Shown: positions 17,059 through 25,792 of the stretch, in pieces
Layout: every line of letters begins with the position of its first letter
Position numbering within the stretch: the stretch's first letter is position 1
Origin: Martelella sp. AD-3
Lineage (GTDB): Bacteria > Pseudomonadota > Alphaproteobacteria > Rhizobiales > Rhizobiaceae
NCBI RefSeq assembly: GCF_001578105.1
Contig: NZ_CP014275.1
Span: 4,117,001-4,181,000, forward strand
DNA length: 64,000 nucleotides
Direction of reading: 5' to 3'
The notes under the pieces: model-generated
What the model was told of the DNA's origin: nothing
Seen by the model: the letters and a program-made list of their open reading frames with translations, nothing else
The model's database searches: none
Position numbers and translations under genes: made by a program

Positions 17059-17880
17059 CTAGTCTTCGCCGTCTCGCCGAAAATCGCCGAAGCCGACCGT
17101 ATAGGTCCACTCCTTGGCGGCAGGACTGCGGTTGTCCGGCTCGGCGGCCGGAAAACCGACATTGCGGATGGAAATGTCGAGCGGCACGGGCAGCATGACG
17201 ATGCGTGACACTTCGAGCGGCGCCCCCGTCTGGTCGCGTCCTTCCCTGACGGCAAGAAACACAGGCGCGCCTTCTTCCAGCTTCAGAAGCGAAGCAATCT
17301 CGGCATCAGCAGCGACGGGCATGTACTTGTCGTCGGCGAAGACGACCGTGCGGCCGAATCTCTCACGCAACACCCTGTAGAGCGAACCGGACAGCGCGGA
17401 GAGTTCGACGCCTTCCAGAAGGCCGAGATTGAGGCTGGTGGAAACCACGGCAAGCGGCTTGCCGCCGGTAACCGCCAGCCGCTTGTGGCGATAGACCATG
17501 GCATCGCCGGCGAGCCCGAAGAAGCGCCTTTCCTGCTCGCCCGCCGCGACAGGCCCGCTTTCCAGCACCGAATAATCCGGCTTCAGCCCCTGGCCGACAA
17601 GGCTTTCGGTGATCGAGGCAATGGCGTGATAGCGCTTTTCGACGCCCTTGCGGTTGATGAAGGTGCCCATGCCGTGCTGACGCACGAGCAGGCCCTCGCG
17701 CACCAGGATTTCCAGCGCCTGCTGGATTGTCCGGCGGCTGACCTGCCACTGCGCGGCAAGCTTCAGTTCACCGTCGATCTTGTCATCGTAATAGCCTGAG
17801 ACGATCCGGGCTCTCAGCGTTTCGGCAATCTGGATATAGACCGGGCGATGGTCCTTCGCCACGGGGGCATCTGCGCGCAA
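17059..17880 (-). CDS. GntR-family transcriptional regulator with UTRA domain
   Basis: The 273-residue protein has an N-terminal winged helix (PVYIQIAETLRARIVSGYY, AAQWQVSRRTIQQALEILVREGLL, RQHGMGTFI) and a UTRA ligand-binding domain of the HutC/FarR subgroup that senses small metabolites. Translation most likely begins at a TTG placed 6 nt after AGGAG. It is the last gene of the operon that starts with the solute-binding protein. Three matching palindromes in the locus are its likely operators. Repression relieved by the pathway's substrate or a phosphorylated intermediate is the expected mode; this is inference from the family. Confidence 0.88.
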   Translation of the reverse strand: MRADAPVAKDHRPVYIQIAETLRARIVSGYYDDKIDGELKLAAQWQVSRRTIQQALEILVREGLLVRQHGMGTFINRKGVEKRYHAIASITESLVGQGLKPDYSVLESGPVAAGEQERRFFGLAGDAMVYRHKRLAVTGGKPLAVVSTSLNLGLLEGVELSALSGSLYRVLRERFGRTVVFADDKYMPVAADAEIASLLKLEEGAPVFLAVREGRDQTGAPLEVSRIVMLPVPLDISIRNVGFPAAEPDNRSPAAKEWTYTVGFGDFRRDGED

Positions 17881-17943
17881 GAGCGGCTCCTGAAAAAGCG
17901 TCTATTTCATGCTTTGGCGCAGTTCCGGAGAAATCCGGCGCTC

Positions 17944-18720
17944 TCAGGAACTGCCGTCGAACTGCCTAGCATAAAGGACGGCTATCTGCTTTGCCATATT
18001 GGCGAGGACAGCCTTCAGGATTTTTTCGCCCTTTTCCGCGGTCGCGGCACGGGCATCGCCGAGAACCGGGCTTTTGGAAAAATCGGTCCAGCGATAGGCG
18101 ACCGTCGCGAAATCCTCCGGAAATTCCGGATAGTTTTCAATGGCTTTATCCATATCGACGGAATCGGGCGCCAGATGCAGCACGTAGGACGTCTCGATCT
18201 CGCAGGCATGCATGTAGGAGGCGTGGGCTTCGCGTTTCTCGCGCACCGCCTCGATCACCGGACCGGCGCCGGGATAGAAGAAATTCGCCAGCATGATGCC
18301 CTTCTCCCTCAGCCGCCGCTGCGCATCGCGAATGGCAACGGCGTTGCCAAGATGCGCGTTGACGACGACCACGGTGCGGATGCCCTTGCCCGCGGCGCTT
18401 TCGGCAATCTCGGTGATGGTATTGCTGACGGTTTCGTTGCTGACGCCGAAAGACCCCGCGGCCTCGGCAAGCGACCAGACCTGACCGAAAGGCAGCACCG
18501 GCAGCCTGAGCACCGGCGTTTCGCCGTCAATCGTCTTGACCAGTTCCTCGACCAGCCTTGCCGCCAGAATATTATCGGTGCCCGCCGGCAGGTGGTCACC
18601 ATGGCTTTCCACCGCGCCGATGGGCAGAAGAAGCACCGGAATTTTGGCCAGCGCCGCTTCCATGTCGCTGTCGTTCAGTCGCGAGATATCGGTCTTATCA
18701 TATGCCAAGGGGATGCTCAC
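17944..18720 (-). CDS. Creatininase-family amidohydrolase
   Basis: The 258-residue protein has the creatininase signature LLLPIGAVESHGDHLPAGTD (metal-binding Glu, His and Asp) and VVVVNAHLGNAVAIRDA, where most relatives have NGHGGN; the last metal Glu is in the HACEIETSYVLHLAP segment. Family members hydrolyse cyclic amides, pterin-type precursors or cyclic ketones (inosose hydrolases). Its ATG overlaps the stop of the phosphotriesterase-like gene by 4 nt, so both enzymes act in one pathway. Creatinine itself is unlikely because the neighbours are sugar-type. Substrate unknown. Confidence 0.85.
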   Translation of the reverse strand: MSIPLAYDKTDISRLNDSDMEAALAKIPVLLLPIGAVESHGDHLPAGTDNILAARLVEELVKTIDGETPVLRLPVLPFGQVWSLAEAAGSFGVSNETVSNTITEIAESAAGKGIRTVVVVNAHLGNAVAIRDAQRRLREKGIMLANFFYPGAGPVIEAVREKREAHASYMHACEIETSYVLHLAPDSVDMDKAIENYPEFPEDFATVAYRWTDFSKSPVLGDARAATAEKGEKILKAVLANMAKQIAVLYARQFDGSS

Positions 18721-19691
18721 TGCTTGAAGACAAAGGCGCGCTGCGGGTTCTTGACGAAGAATTTGTCAAACAGCGCCTTGCCGTCGAACCCGGCGTCGCC
18801 GGCCTGCTCCATGAAACGCGGAGCCCAGCTGCCGAGGATATAACCGAGTCCGAGGCCGCCCTCGCCGTAATTGCGGTACATGGTGCGCCGGGCGATATCG
18901 CCGCCGACGACGATCTGGTCTTCGTGACCATGACGGACGAGATTGAGGATGCAGTCGATCAGCACGCTTTCGGGGTGGTACTTGATCCGGCTGATGCCGT
19001 CGAAGCACATGAACAGGCCTGTTTCAGCCGCCTTCAGATGCAGCCAGTGGTCCGGATTGCGGTCGACATGGGCCATGGTGAGCCGGGTCGGATCGACGCC
19101 TTCCTGCTTCAGGATGGCAAGCTGTTCGAGGATCAGCGTGCCGAGTTCGGTATGGGAATGCAGCGGGCAGCCGGTTTCCTTGTGGGCGTCCAGAACGGCG
19201 CGGGTGACCTTGTCCTCGGCCTCCGAAATCGTGTTGTAGCCGGTTCCGAACTTGGCGACGCCGCCCTTGAGGTCCGTGCCATCCATGCCGACGGTCAGTT
19301 CCGCGACCACATGGTCGCGGATTTCGGCGCGCGAGCGGCTGTCGATCCACTCCTGGAACGTGCCGCCGGTGCCCGGCATCTGGCCCGGCCACATGATCGC
19401 CTTGTTGAAACCGGCGGTGGCGATGATCTTGATGCCGGTGCGGTCGGAGATTTCCTTCAGTTCGGCGGGTTTGCGGCCGTAATCGATCGCGGTCGCATCA
19501 TAGACGGCCTGGCCGCCTTCCGCGACGAACAGTTCGACGTCCTTGATCGAGGCTTCGATGTCATCGATCATGAAATCGTCGATCTTCTTTTCCTGCCAGA
19601 GCGGGGGAATGCAGTAGAGGTGATCATGCGAATAGGTGACGCCGAGGTCCTCCGGCGCGATATCGCCATTGAGCGTGCGAATGAATTCCAT
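18717..19691 (-). CDS. Phosphotriesterase-family (lactonase-like) metalloenzyme
   Basis: The 324-residue TIM-barrel protein has GVTYSHDHLYC (HxH metal pair at about 22-24), PLHSHTELG and TMAHVDRN (two further His) and VVGGDIARR (Asp). The bridging position seems to be a glutamate (VVAELTVGMDG near 130), as in E. coli Php, rather than the carboxylated lysine of true phosphotriesterase. Many family members open lactones, so a sugar lactone released during catabolism is a reasonable substrate. No signal peptide, so it acts in the cytoplasm. It sits between the permease and creatininase genes with 2-nt and 4-nt junctions. Confidence 0.85.
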   Translation of the reverse strand: MEFIRTLNGDIAPEDLGVTYSHDHLYCIPPLWQEKKIDDFMIDDIEASIKDVELFVAEGGQAVYDATAIDYGRKPAELKEISDRTGIKIIATAGFNKAIMWPGQMPGTGGTFQEWIDSRSRAEIRDHVVAELTVGMDGTDLKGGVAKFGTGYNTISEAEDKVTRAVLDAHKETGCPLHSHTELGTLILEQLAILKQEGVDPTRLTMAHVDRNPDHWLHLKAAETGLFMCFDGISRIKYHPESVLIDCILNLVRHGHEDQIVVGGDIARRTMYRNYGEGGLGLGYILGSWAPRFMEQAGDAGFDGKALFDKFFVKNPQRAFVFKQ

Positions 19692-19693
19692 CT

Positions 19694-20647
19694 TCAGCGA
19701 TCCTTTTTGAAGTTTGAGAGCGCAAGCGCGAGAATGATGATCGAGCCCTGGAGAACGAAGCGCGCCGCCGGCGGCAGCGACAGCACGTAGAGCAGGCTCT
19801 GAAGGAAGAAGAGGATAAGGCTGCCGGCAGCCGCCCCCAGCGGCAGGAATACGCCGCCGGTGAACAGCGCCCCGCCGATGACGGCCGCGGCGATCGAATC
19901 CACCGTATAGGTATCGGCTATGCCGATCGAGGCCATGCCGGTGATCGACGACAGCATGATGCCGCCAAGCGTCGCCATGAAGCTCGCCAGCACGAAGGAG
20001 AAAATCACCATGCGGTCGGCGGCGATGCCGTTGCGGCGCGCGGCGGCGGCATTGGCGCCGGCAAGCAGCATTTTACGGCCGGAGAGCGAGTAATGCACAT
20101 AGGCAAGCAAAATCAGGCTGCAGATGAGCCACAGCACCACCGACCACGGCAGGATGCCGAACAGCCAGCCCTCCGAGATGACCCGGAAACCGGCCGGGAT
20201 CGATCCGCGCGGGCTTCCGCCGGTATAGACGAGGATCGCGCCAGACAATACCAGCGAGGTGGCGAGCGTGGCGAGAAACGCCGGGATGCGCAGCACCACG
20301 ACCAGCACGCCATTGGCAAGGCCGACGAGAAGACCGAAGAACACGGTGATCGCAAGCGCTGCCGCCATATTGTCCATGTTGCCGGCAAAGCTTGCGGCAA
20401 GCACGATATTGGCGAGCCCTGCCGTCGCGCCGACGGAAAGGTCGAGCCGGCCCATCATCAGGATCAGCGCCTGACCGAGCGCGATCAGCCCGAGGGGCGC
20501 GGCCTGGCGGGCATTGTCCATGATCTGCACCACTGAGACGCGCCCCGAAAACACGAAGAGCACGACAAGCAGGATTGCGAGAAGCGCCAGTGCGCGCCAA
20601 GTTGCGCCTGCGGGCCTTGCGTTGGAAAGGAAAGCCGAAACCGCCAT
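19694..20647 (-). CDS. Ribose-type ABC transporter permease (second)
   Basis: A 317-residue RbsC-type inner-membrane permease with about eight to ten hydrophobic segments. The motif LIALGQALILMMGRLDLSVG matches the conserved substrate-path helix of the family, and DTYTVDSIAAAVIGGALFTGG is the usual second landmark. It ends 2 nt before the hydrolase gene and starts 1 nt after the other permease stop, so the two form a heterodimeric channel made from one message. Confidence 0.92.
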   Translation of the reverse strand: MAVSAFLSNARPAGATWRALALLAILLVVLFVFSGRVSVVQIMDNARQAAPLGLIALGQALILMMGRLDLSVGATAGLANIVLAASFAGNMDNMAAALAITVFFGLLVGLANGVLVVVLRIPAFLATLATSLVLSGAILVYTGGSPRGSIPAGFRVISEGWLFGILPWSVVLWLICSLILLAYVHYSLSGRKMLLAGANAAAARRNGIAADRMVIFSFVLASFMATLGGIMLSSITGMASIGIADTYTVDSIAAAVIGGALFTGGVFLPLGAAAGSLILFFLQSLLYVLSLPPAARFVLQGSIIILALALSNFKKDR

Positions 20648-20648
20648 T

Positions 20649-21581
20649 TCAGTTCTCCTTACCGCGCATGAAGAACACCAGCGCGACGATGAAGATCAGC
20701 CCCTTGGCGATGTTTTGCAGGCTGGTATCGAGGTCGAGCAGGTTGAACATGTTGTTGATGAGTACGAGCGAGAGGGCTGCGAAGAACACGCCGACGGCAT
20801 TGCCGCGGCCGCCCTGCAGCGCCACGCCGCCAAGGATCGCCGCCGAGACGGCATCGAGCGTATAGGATTCGCCGATCAGCGGATCGCCGGAGAGGATGCG
20901 GATGGACAGCACGATACCGGCGGCCGACGCCAGCACGCCCGACAGGCCGAAGACCATGAGATCGACGCGCAACGCCGAAATGCCGTTGGCAAAGGCCGCG
21001 CGCGGATCGGAGCCGAAAGCGTAGATCGACCGGCCGAGCCGCGTCCAGTTCATGGCGATCGCGATTGCGACGAAGACGGCAAGCGAGATCACAAGCGGCG
21101 CGGAAAACAGGCGCTCGGCGCCGAAAAGCGCCTCGTAGAACGCATAGTCCACCTCGCCGCCCGGCGAGGGCAGCAGGAGCATTGTGATGCCCTTGACGAT
21201 GGCCGCCGTCGCCAGCGTCATCACCAGCGGATTGATCCTGAGAAAGTTGACGCCGCAGGCCGTGAAGATTCCGCAGGCAAGGCCTGCCGCAAGCGCCAGC
21301 GGAACCGAGAGCCAGCCAAGGCTTGACGAAGTCAGCGCCATGATCGCCGTCGCAAGGCTCATGATCGAGCCGACGGAAAGATCGATGCGGCCGGCAAACA
21401 GGACCAGCGCCTCGCCCAGCGCAACAAGCCCGAGCGGCAGAAGCCGGGTGGAAAGGTTGGTCAGATTCGAATCGCTGAAGAAATTCGGCGAGAGAAAGCC
21501 CGTCACCGCGATCAGCAGAGCCGCGAGCGCAAGCGCCGGCAGGCTGAGGAGCAGGTTGGAGCGAAGAGAACCTTCAAACAA
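20649..21581 (-). CDS. Ribose-type ABC transporter permease (first)
   Basis: A 310-residue RbsC-type permease. It carries GLVALGEALVLFAGRIDLSVG and ESYTLDAVSAAILGGVALQGG, the same landmarks as its partner. Translation probably begins at a TTG that overlaps the end of the ATPase gene, 6 nt after GGGGAGG; the longer frame upstream overlaps the ATPase and has no better site. The heteromeric pair imports the unknown substrate of this locus. Confidence 0.9.
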   Translation of the reverse strand: MFEGSLRSNLLLSLPALALAALLIAVTGFLSPNFFSDSNLTNLSTRLLPLGLVALGEALVLFAGRIDLSVGSIMSLATAIMALTSSSLGWLSVPLALAAGLACGIFTACGVNFLRINPLVMTLATAAIVKGITMLLLPSPGGEVDYAFYEALFGAERLFSAPLVISLAVFVAIAIAMNWTRLGRSIYAFGSDPRAAFANGISALRVDLMVFGLSGVLASAAGIVLSIRILSGDPLIGESYTLDAVSAAILGGVALQGGRGNAVGVFFAALSLVLINNMFNLLDLDTSLQNIAKGLIFIVALVFFMRGKEN

Positions 21582-23130
21582 GGGCCGCCTCCCCGTTTTC
21601 AGCACTGCCCTGTCCGTGAGACGGCAGGCCCGCGGCATAGCGCATGATCTTTTCCTCGGAGAAGTCTGGACGGGCGATCTCGCCGGTGATGCGACCTTCG
21701 TAGAGCGCCAGAATGCGATCGGAGAGGCCGATCAGTTCCATCAGATCGGAGGAGATGAGAATGACGGAGACGCCTTTTTTCGAAAGCGCGTCGACCAGAT
21801 GGTAGATTTCGCTCTTCGACTGGACATCGACGCCCTTGGTCGGCTCGTAGAGCACCAGAAGCTTGGGCGTATGCGCGAGCCAGCGGGCGAAGACGACCTT
21901 CTGCTGGTTGCCGCCGGAGAGTTCGCCGACCGGCTGCTCCATATCGGTGGAGCGGATCGAGAAGCGCTCGCGCGCGCCCTCGACGAACTGCCGCTCGTAG
22001 CCGAGCGGCAGGACGCCGGCGCGCGAGCGTTCCGAGATCGCAAACAGGCTCATATTGAGGCGGATCGGCAATGACAGCGCCAGGCCCTCATGCTTGCGGT
22101 CATCGGGAATGCTGGCAATGCCGGCGCCGATGGCGGCCGCCGGCGATTTGAGCGTCGCCGCCTTGCCGTCGAGCTCCACCGCGCCGGAACGGAACGGCGC
22201 GATGCCGCACAGCGCATCCGCCAGCGGTTTCTGCCCCTGCCCTTCGAGACCGGCAATGCCGAGCACCTCGCCGCGCCGCACCGAAAAGTCGATTTCCGGC
22301 AGGTCGGCATTTGTCCCGCCAGTCACGGAAAAGCGGACCGGTAGATCGGCGAGCGCCGGGCGCTCCGGAAAGATGTTTTCCAGCTTGCGGCCGACCATGG
22401 CCTGGATCAGATCGTCTTCGGCAAAGGCGCCGCGCTCCGCTTCCAGCGTGAGCGCGCCATCCTTCAGAACCACGACGCGGTCGGCCGCCGTCATGATCTC
22501 TCCCATGCGGTGGGAAATGAAAATGACCGATGTGCCTTCCCGCTTCAGCTCGTTCATCAGCTTCAAGACGGACTGCGCCGCTTCGGCGGAGAGCGATGCC
22601 GTCGGCTCGTCAAGGATCAGCAGATCGGGCTTGGCCGCGATCGCGCGCGCTATCTCGACCAGTTGCCGTTCGGCCGCGCTCAGGCGGCGACCGAGACGCT
22701 TTCCGTCCAGGCTGAAGCCGAGAGACGCGGAAAGGTCGGCGAAATCGGCATGAAGCCGCTTCTGCCGGATCAGGCCGAGCGCATTGCGCGGCTCGCGGCG
22801 GAAGAAGGTGTTTTCGGCCACCGTCAGGTCCGGCATGATCGCCGTTTCCTGGTGCGCGATGGCGACGCCCTTCGCGGCAGCCTCAGCCGGGCTTGCCGGA
22901 TGATAGCCCTCGCCGGCGAGGCGGATCTCGCCGCTGTCATAAGGAAGATTGCCGGACAGGATGTTCATGAGGGTGGACTTGCCGGCTCCGTTTTCGCCGA
23001 CAAGCGCCAGAACTTCCCCCCGGCCAAGCGAGAAAGAAACGTCCTGCAGGACGGCGTTGCGCCCGAAGGACTTCGACAGACCCGTGACCGCCAGCAGAGG
23101 GGGGTGTTGTGCGGAAGTATGGCTCGTCAC
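21574..23130 (-). CDS. Ribose-type ABC transporter ATP-binding protein (two NBDs)
   Basis: A 518-residue fused double ATPase of the RbsA/MglA class. Domain 1 has Walker A VGENGAGKST near 40, signature LSAAERQLVEIARAI and Walker B LLILDEPTASL. Domain 2 has a degenerate Walker A (GLEGQGQKPLADAL), signature LSGGNQQKVVFARWL and a Walker B in which Tyr replaces the usual Asp (LLVLYEPTKGVDV). Asymmetry of this kind is normal in the class. It follows the binding-protein gene after a 130-bp gap that holds a dispersed repeat, and overlaps the next permease gene. Confidence 0.93.
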   Translation of the reverse strand: MTSHTSAQHPPLLAVTGLSKSFGRNAVLQDVSFSLGRGEVLALVGENGAGKSTLMNILSGNLPYDSGEIRLAGEGYHPASPAEAAAKGVAIAHQETAIMPDLTVAENTFFRREPRNALGLIRQKRLHADFADLSASLGFSLDGKRLGRRLSAAERQLVEIARAIAAKPDLLILDEPTASLSAEAAQSVLKLMNELKREGTSVIFISHRMGEIMTAADRVVVLKDGALTLEAERGAFAEDDLIQAMVGRKLENIFPERPALADLPVRFSVTGGTNADLPEIDFSVRRGEVLGIAGLEGQGQKPLADALCGIAPFRSGAVELDGKAATLKSPAAAIGAGIASIPDDRKHEGLALSLPIRLNMSLFAISERSRAGVLPLGYERQFVEGARERFSIRSTDMEQPVGELSGGNQQKVVFARWLAHTPKLLVLYEPTKGVDVQSKSEIYHLVDALSKKGVSVILISSDLMELIGLSDRILALYEGRITGEIARPDFSEEKIMRYAAGLPSHGQGSAENGEAALV

Positions 23131-23149
23131 TGTTTCTCTCTCGCTTGCT

Positions 23150-23251
23150 GGAGCGCCGAGCGTCTATTCGAACGCACAAAGAACGCTCCAACTCATTGAA
23201 TCCACGAATCGTGCCTTCCGAAAGTCGTTTCCGATTTTCGGGCCGATGCGC
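23150..23251 (-). repeat. Dispersed ~100-bp intergenic repeat, copy 1
   Basis: The minus strand of this segment aligns without gaps to 43956-44057 over about 100 bp at roughly 85-90% identity, from GCGCATCGGCCCGAAAATCG through GTGCGTTCGAATAGACGC. It lies inside the transporter operon, between the binding-protein and ATPase genes. It contains two hairpins (CCGAAAATCGG / CGACTTTCGG type, and GCGTTCGAATAGACGC). Repeats of this style are common between genes in Rhizobiales. Confidence 0.8.
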
Positions 23252-23260
23252 CAAGCCCGC

Positions 23261-24256
23261 TCAATCCTGGAAGGTTGCCCGGACCTGTTCGTCGCTGAGC
23301 CGGGTATTGGCCCAGAACGAGTCGGAGAGGTCGTCGCGCGTGAACTCGGACAGGTTCTCCGACGTGATCATCGGGACCTCGTAGAGCTTGTTCTTTTCGA
23401 CCTCTTCGCCCTGAAGCAGATCGAGCGCCACCAGAAGGGCTTCCGAACCGAGCCAGGTCGGCTTCGACGGCGCAACGGATTCAAAGCCGTCGGCCTCGAG
23501 CGCGGTCCAGCGCTTCAGGTAGCCGTTATTGTCCTCGCCGGTCATCGGCACCAGCGGACGCTGCGCCGCCTCGAAGGCGTCGATCGCGCCGAGCGTCATG
23601 CTGCCGCCCTGCGACCAGACGCCGTCGATCTCCGGATTGGCGGCGAGAAGGTTGGAAACCGCGACCTTGGCCTTGGCATAATCCCAGCCAGCGTCAACCA
23701 CGCTGATGACCTCGATATCGGGATACTCGTCGAACACCGCCTTGGCGCCCTTCCAGCGGTCATCGCTGGCGGAGATGCCGGAAATGCCGTTGAGCGCGAT
23801 GATCCTGCCCTTGCCGTCCAGCTTGTCGGCCAGCCATTCGGCGCCGGCCTTGCCGAAATCGACGTCATCGACGGTGACCAGAGCGTCATAGTCATCGCTG
23901 CGGATGGTCGAGGCGAGCAGAACGATCTTGATGTCCTGGGCTTCCGCCTTCTTCAGAACCGGAATGACGGCGGTCGGCGAGATCGGCGTGAGGATGATGG
24001 CGTCGACGCCGCGCGTGATCATGTCCTCGATGTTGGAGACCTGCTTGTCGGCCTTAAGCTCCGATTCCGTGTAGACGACATCGACCGTATCCTGATGCCG
24101 TTCGGCTTCGGCCTCGAATTCCTTCGAGAGCTGAACCGACCAGGAATTGCCGTTGAAATAATTGTCATAGCCGATGGTGAACTTGTCCTCGGCCATCGCG
24201 GGAGCCGCCATGCCCGCAAAGACGGAGGCGACGAGCAGCAGTTTCTTCAGTTTCAT
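23261..24256 (-). CDS. Ribose-type ABC transporter substrate-binding protein
   Basis: A 331-residue periplasmic-binding-protein-like I protein. The N-terminus MKLKKLLLVASVFAGMAAPAMA-E is a clear signal peptide. FTIGYDNYFNGNSWSVQL, then VDAIILTPISPTAVIPVLKKA and MTLGAIDAFEAA show the two-lobe sugar-binder pattern, and MTGEDNNGYLKRW is the usual hinge region. It is the first gene of the seven-gene operon ending in the GntR regulator. A palindromic operator lies 51-72 nt upstream. The ligand is not known. Confidence 0.92.
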   Translation of the reverse strand: MKLKKLLLVASVFAGMAAPAMAEDKFTIGYDNYFNGNSWSVQLSKEFEAEAERHQDTVDVVYTESELKADKQVSNIEDMITRGVDAIILTPISPTAVIPVLKKAEAQDIKIVLLASTIRSDDYDALVTVDDVDFGKAGAEWLADKLDGKGRIIALNGISGISASDDRWKGAKAVFDEYPDIEVISVVDAGWDYAKAKVAVSNLLAANPEIDGVWSQGGSMTLGAIDAFEAAQRPLVPMTGEDNNGYLKRWTALEADGFESVAPSKPTWLGSEALLVALDLLQGEEVEKNKLYEVPMITSENLSEFTRDDLSDSFWANTRLSDEQVRATFQD

Positions 24257-24306
24257 GTTTTTCCCCTTTTTCGAGAGAACCTGTTTTGCTTATGCCCTAT
24301 TGTTAT

Positions 24307-24328
24307 CTTGTATACTCATGTAGTCAAG
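24307..24328 (-). promoter_or_regulatory. Palindromic operator C upstream of the transporter operon
   Basis: Read on the minus strand, the sequence is CTTGACTACA followed by TGAGTATACAAG: a 22-bp imperfect palindrome with CTTG/CAAG ends. It agrees with operator A at 17 of 22 positions. It lies 51 nt before the binding-protein start codon, where a repressor would block the promoter. Confidence 0.68.
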
Positions 24329-24378
24329 TTGGAATCCGTAACGCCCGACCAATCCTTCACGGCTCGCCGTCCAGCCCG

Positions 24379-25569
24379 TCACTTCGGCAGGACGTCCACG
24401 GCCCGGCGCACCCAGTCCAGTCTCTTTTCCGGGATGAGGCCGTAATTGTAGAAGTTGATGCCGTCGGCGCCGGCTTCGATCGCGGCCTTGGCGCGCGCGG
24501 CAAGGGCGTCGGCCGAGGTCACTTCCGGATAGAAGACCCGGTAGCCCGCGCCGAGATACTTGTTCGGCCCCAGCGCCGCGCGGCCGGTCTTCATCAGCGC
24601 GGTCACGGCCTCCGGCTCCATGAAATAGCAGCACAGGATCGCGCCGTCGCAGACCTCGCCGACCGCCTGCAGATCGACGCCGCCCATCCAGCCATCGGCA
24701 AGATCGATGAGCACGACCCTGCTTTCCGGGTCGGCCGCAGCGCGGATCTCGGCGATCAAACTGGTGACGGGCTCGGAGCGCCATTCCAGAAAGGCCCTGA
24801 GAGCGGCATAGGCACTGAAGGCATCATTGCCCGCCTGGGGGAAATCCGGAAACTGTTTCGCCGGCACTTCGCGTTCGCAGATATCCGCGATGAGGCCGCG
24901 CACCGTCTCGCGGGCTTCCTCCATCGGCACGCCGGCCAGCTTGCCGCGCGCCATGCAATGGTCGCAGAAGCAGAGCGACAGCAGGAAATCATCCTCGGCA
25001 TTGAGCCCGACGCCGTCCTTCTCGTGGTGGAACTCATGGGCAAAACCCATGAAATTCGGGCTTTCTAGCTCGACCATGTCGGGCTTGTAACGCGTCGTCA
25101 TATCCCGAACCAGGGTGACGACGTAATCGCGCGCCGCCGGGCTCGACGGGCAGAGGTTGTAATAGTTGGGATTGCCGAAAGCATTGCGCGTCACATGCTC
25201 GGGATGAAGCGTGCCGAGCCGCGTGTTGTGCAGGCACACCGTCCAGCAATTGACCTTCATGCCGTCGCCGGCATCACGCGCCGTCGTCAGCGCCTCCAGC
25301 ATGTCGCCGCGCTCCGCCACATTGTCGGCCATCAGCGGACGGATCGTCTTGCCCGCCCACAGCGCCGCGTCGGGGCGAAAATAGATCGTGCCGTCCTGCG
25401 GGAAATAGGCCTTCTGCGCAGGGCTGCGCGGCTGCAGAAAGCGGCCCGCGTGATAGGACGATGCCAGAGAGACCGTATTCAGGCCCGCCCGACCCGCCAG
25501 ATCGGAAAATGCCCGCTCAAGCCCCTGGTCCTGAATGTCCCAGGGATAGGTCCACATGGAAAGTTGCAT
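24379..25569 (-). CDS. Putative TIM-barrel (glycoside-hydrolase-like) protein of unknown function
   Basis: A 396-residue cytoplasmic protein without a signal peptide, starting at MQLSMWTYPWDIQ after AGGGAG. Features include MKVNCWTVCLHNTRLG, a cysteine cluster LCFCDHCMARG near residue 190 that could bind a metal, DMVELESPNFMGFAHEFHH with acidic and His residues on a predicted strand end, and GADGINFYNYGLIPEKRL at the C-terminus. The alternation of strands and helices and the ends suggest a beta/alpha barrel, possibly related to glycoside hydrolases or epimerases. It has its own operator and is divergent from the next transporter. I do not recognise its exact family. Confidence 0.75.
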   Translation of the reverse strand: MQLSMWTYPWDIQDQGLERAFSDLAGRAGLNTVSLASSYHAGRFLQPRSPAQKAYFPQDGTIYFRPDAALWAGKTIRPLMADNVAERGDMLEALTTARDAGDGMKVNCWTVCLHNTRLGTLHPEHVTRNAFGNPNYYNLCPSSPAARDYVVTLVRDMTTRYKPDMVELESPNFMGFAHEFHHEKDGVGLNAEDDFLLSLCFCDHCMARGKLAGVPMEEARETVRGLIADICEREVPAKQFPDFPQAGNDAFSAYAALRAFLEWRSEPVTSLIAEIRAAADPESRVVLIDLADGWMGGVDLQAVGEVCDGAILCCYFMEPEAVTALMKTGRAALGPNKYLGAGYRVFYPEVTSADALAARAKAAIEAGADGINFYNYGLIPEKRLDWVRRAVDVLPK

Positions 25570-25591
25570 TTCGCGCTCCCTGCTGTTCACT

Positions 25592-25609
25592 TGACTGCAC
25601 ATGTAGTCA
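25592..25609 (-). promoter_or_regulatory. Palindromic operator B upstream of the TIM-barrel gene
   Basis: TGACTGCA-CA-TGTAGTCA is a palindrome symmetric at 14 of 18 positions, extended on one side to CTTGACT as in operators A and C. It lies 23 nt upstream of the TIM-barrel start codon. It is the third member of the proposed GntR operator set. Confidence 0.66.
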
Positions 25610-25722
25610 TATTGTGGGCGAACAAGTCAACGTCGACGCCATCGCTTTGCCGGTTCTCGACAGCGGCGGGTCAGGGCAATTGCGCAGCCTACATTTTAGG
25701 CATTTTTTTTAATGCATAAAAA

Positions 25723-25751
25723 TTGACAGGCCAACGGAATTTCTCTAACTG
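25723..25751 (+). promoter_or_regulatory. Candidate sigma-70 promoter of the polyamine-type transporter operon
   Basis: TTGACA (25723-25728) and TAACTG (25746-25751) are separated by 17 bp, 41 bp before the start of the binding-protein gene, in an AT-rich patch. The -10 box is a weak match. Confidence 0.45.
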
Positions 25752-25792
25752 GAAAAAAAGATTTCCTTTTCGAGATATGAGGGACCTCCCGA

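Noticed and set aside
17944..18720. True creatininase of creatinine catabolism
   Set aside because: No creatinase, sarcosine oxidase or related genes nearby; the operon is of sugar-uptake type and the NGHGGN motif is NAHLGN.
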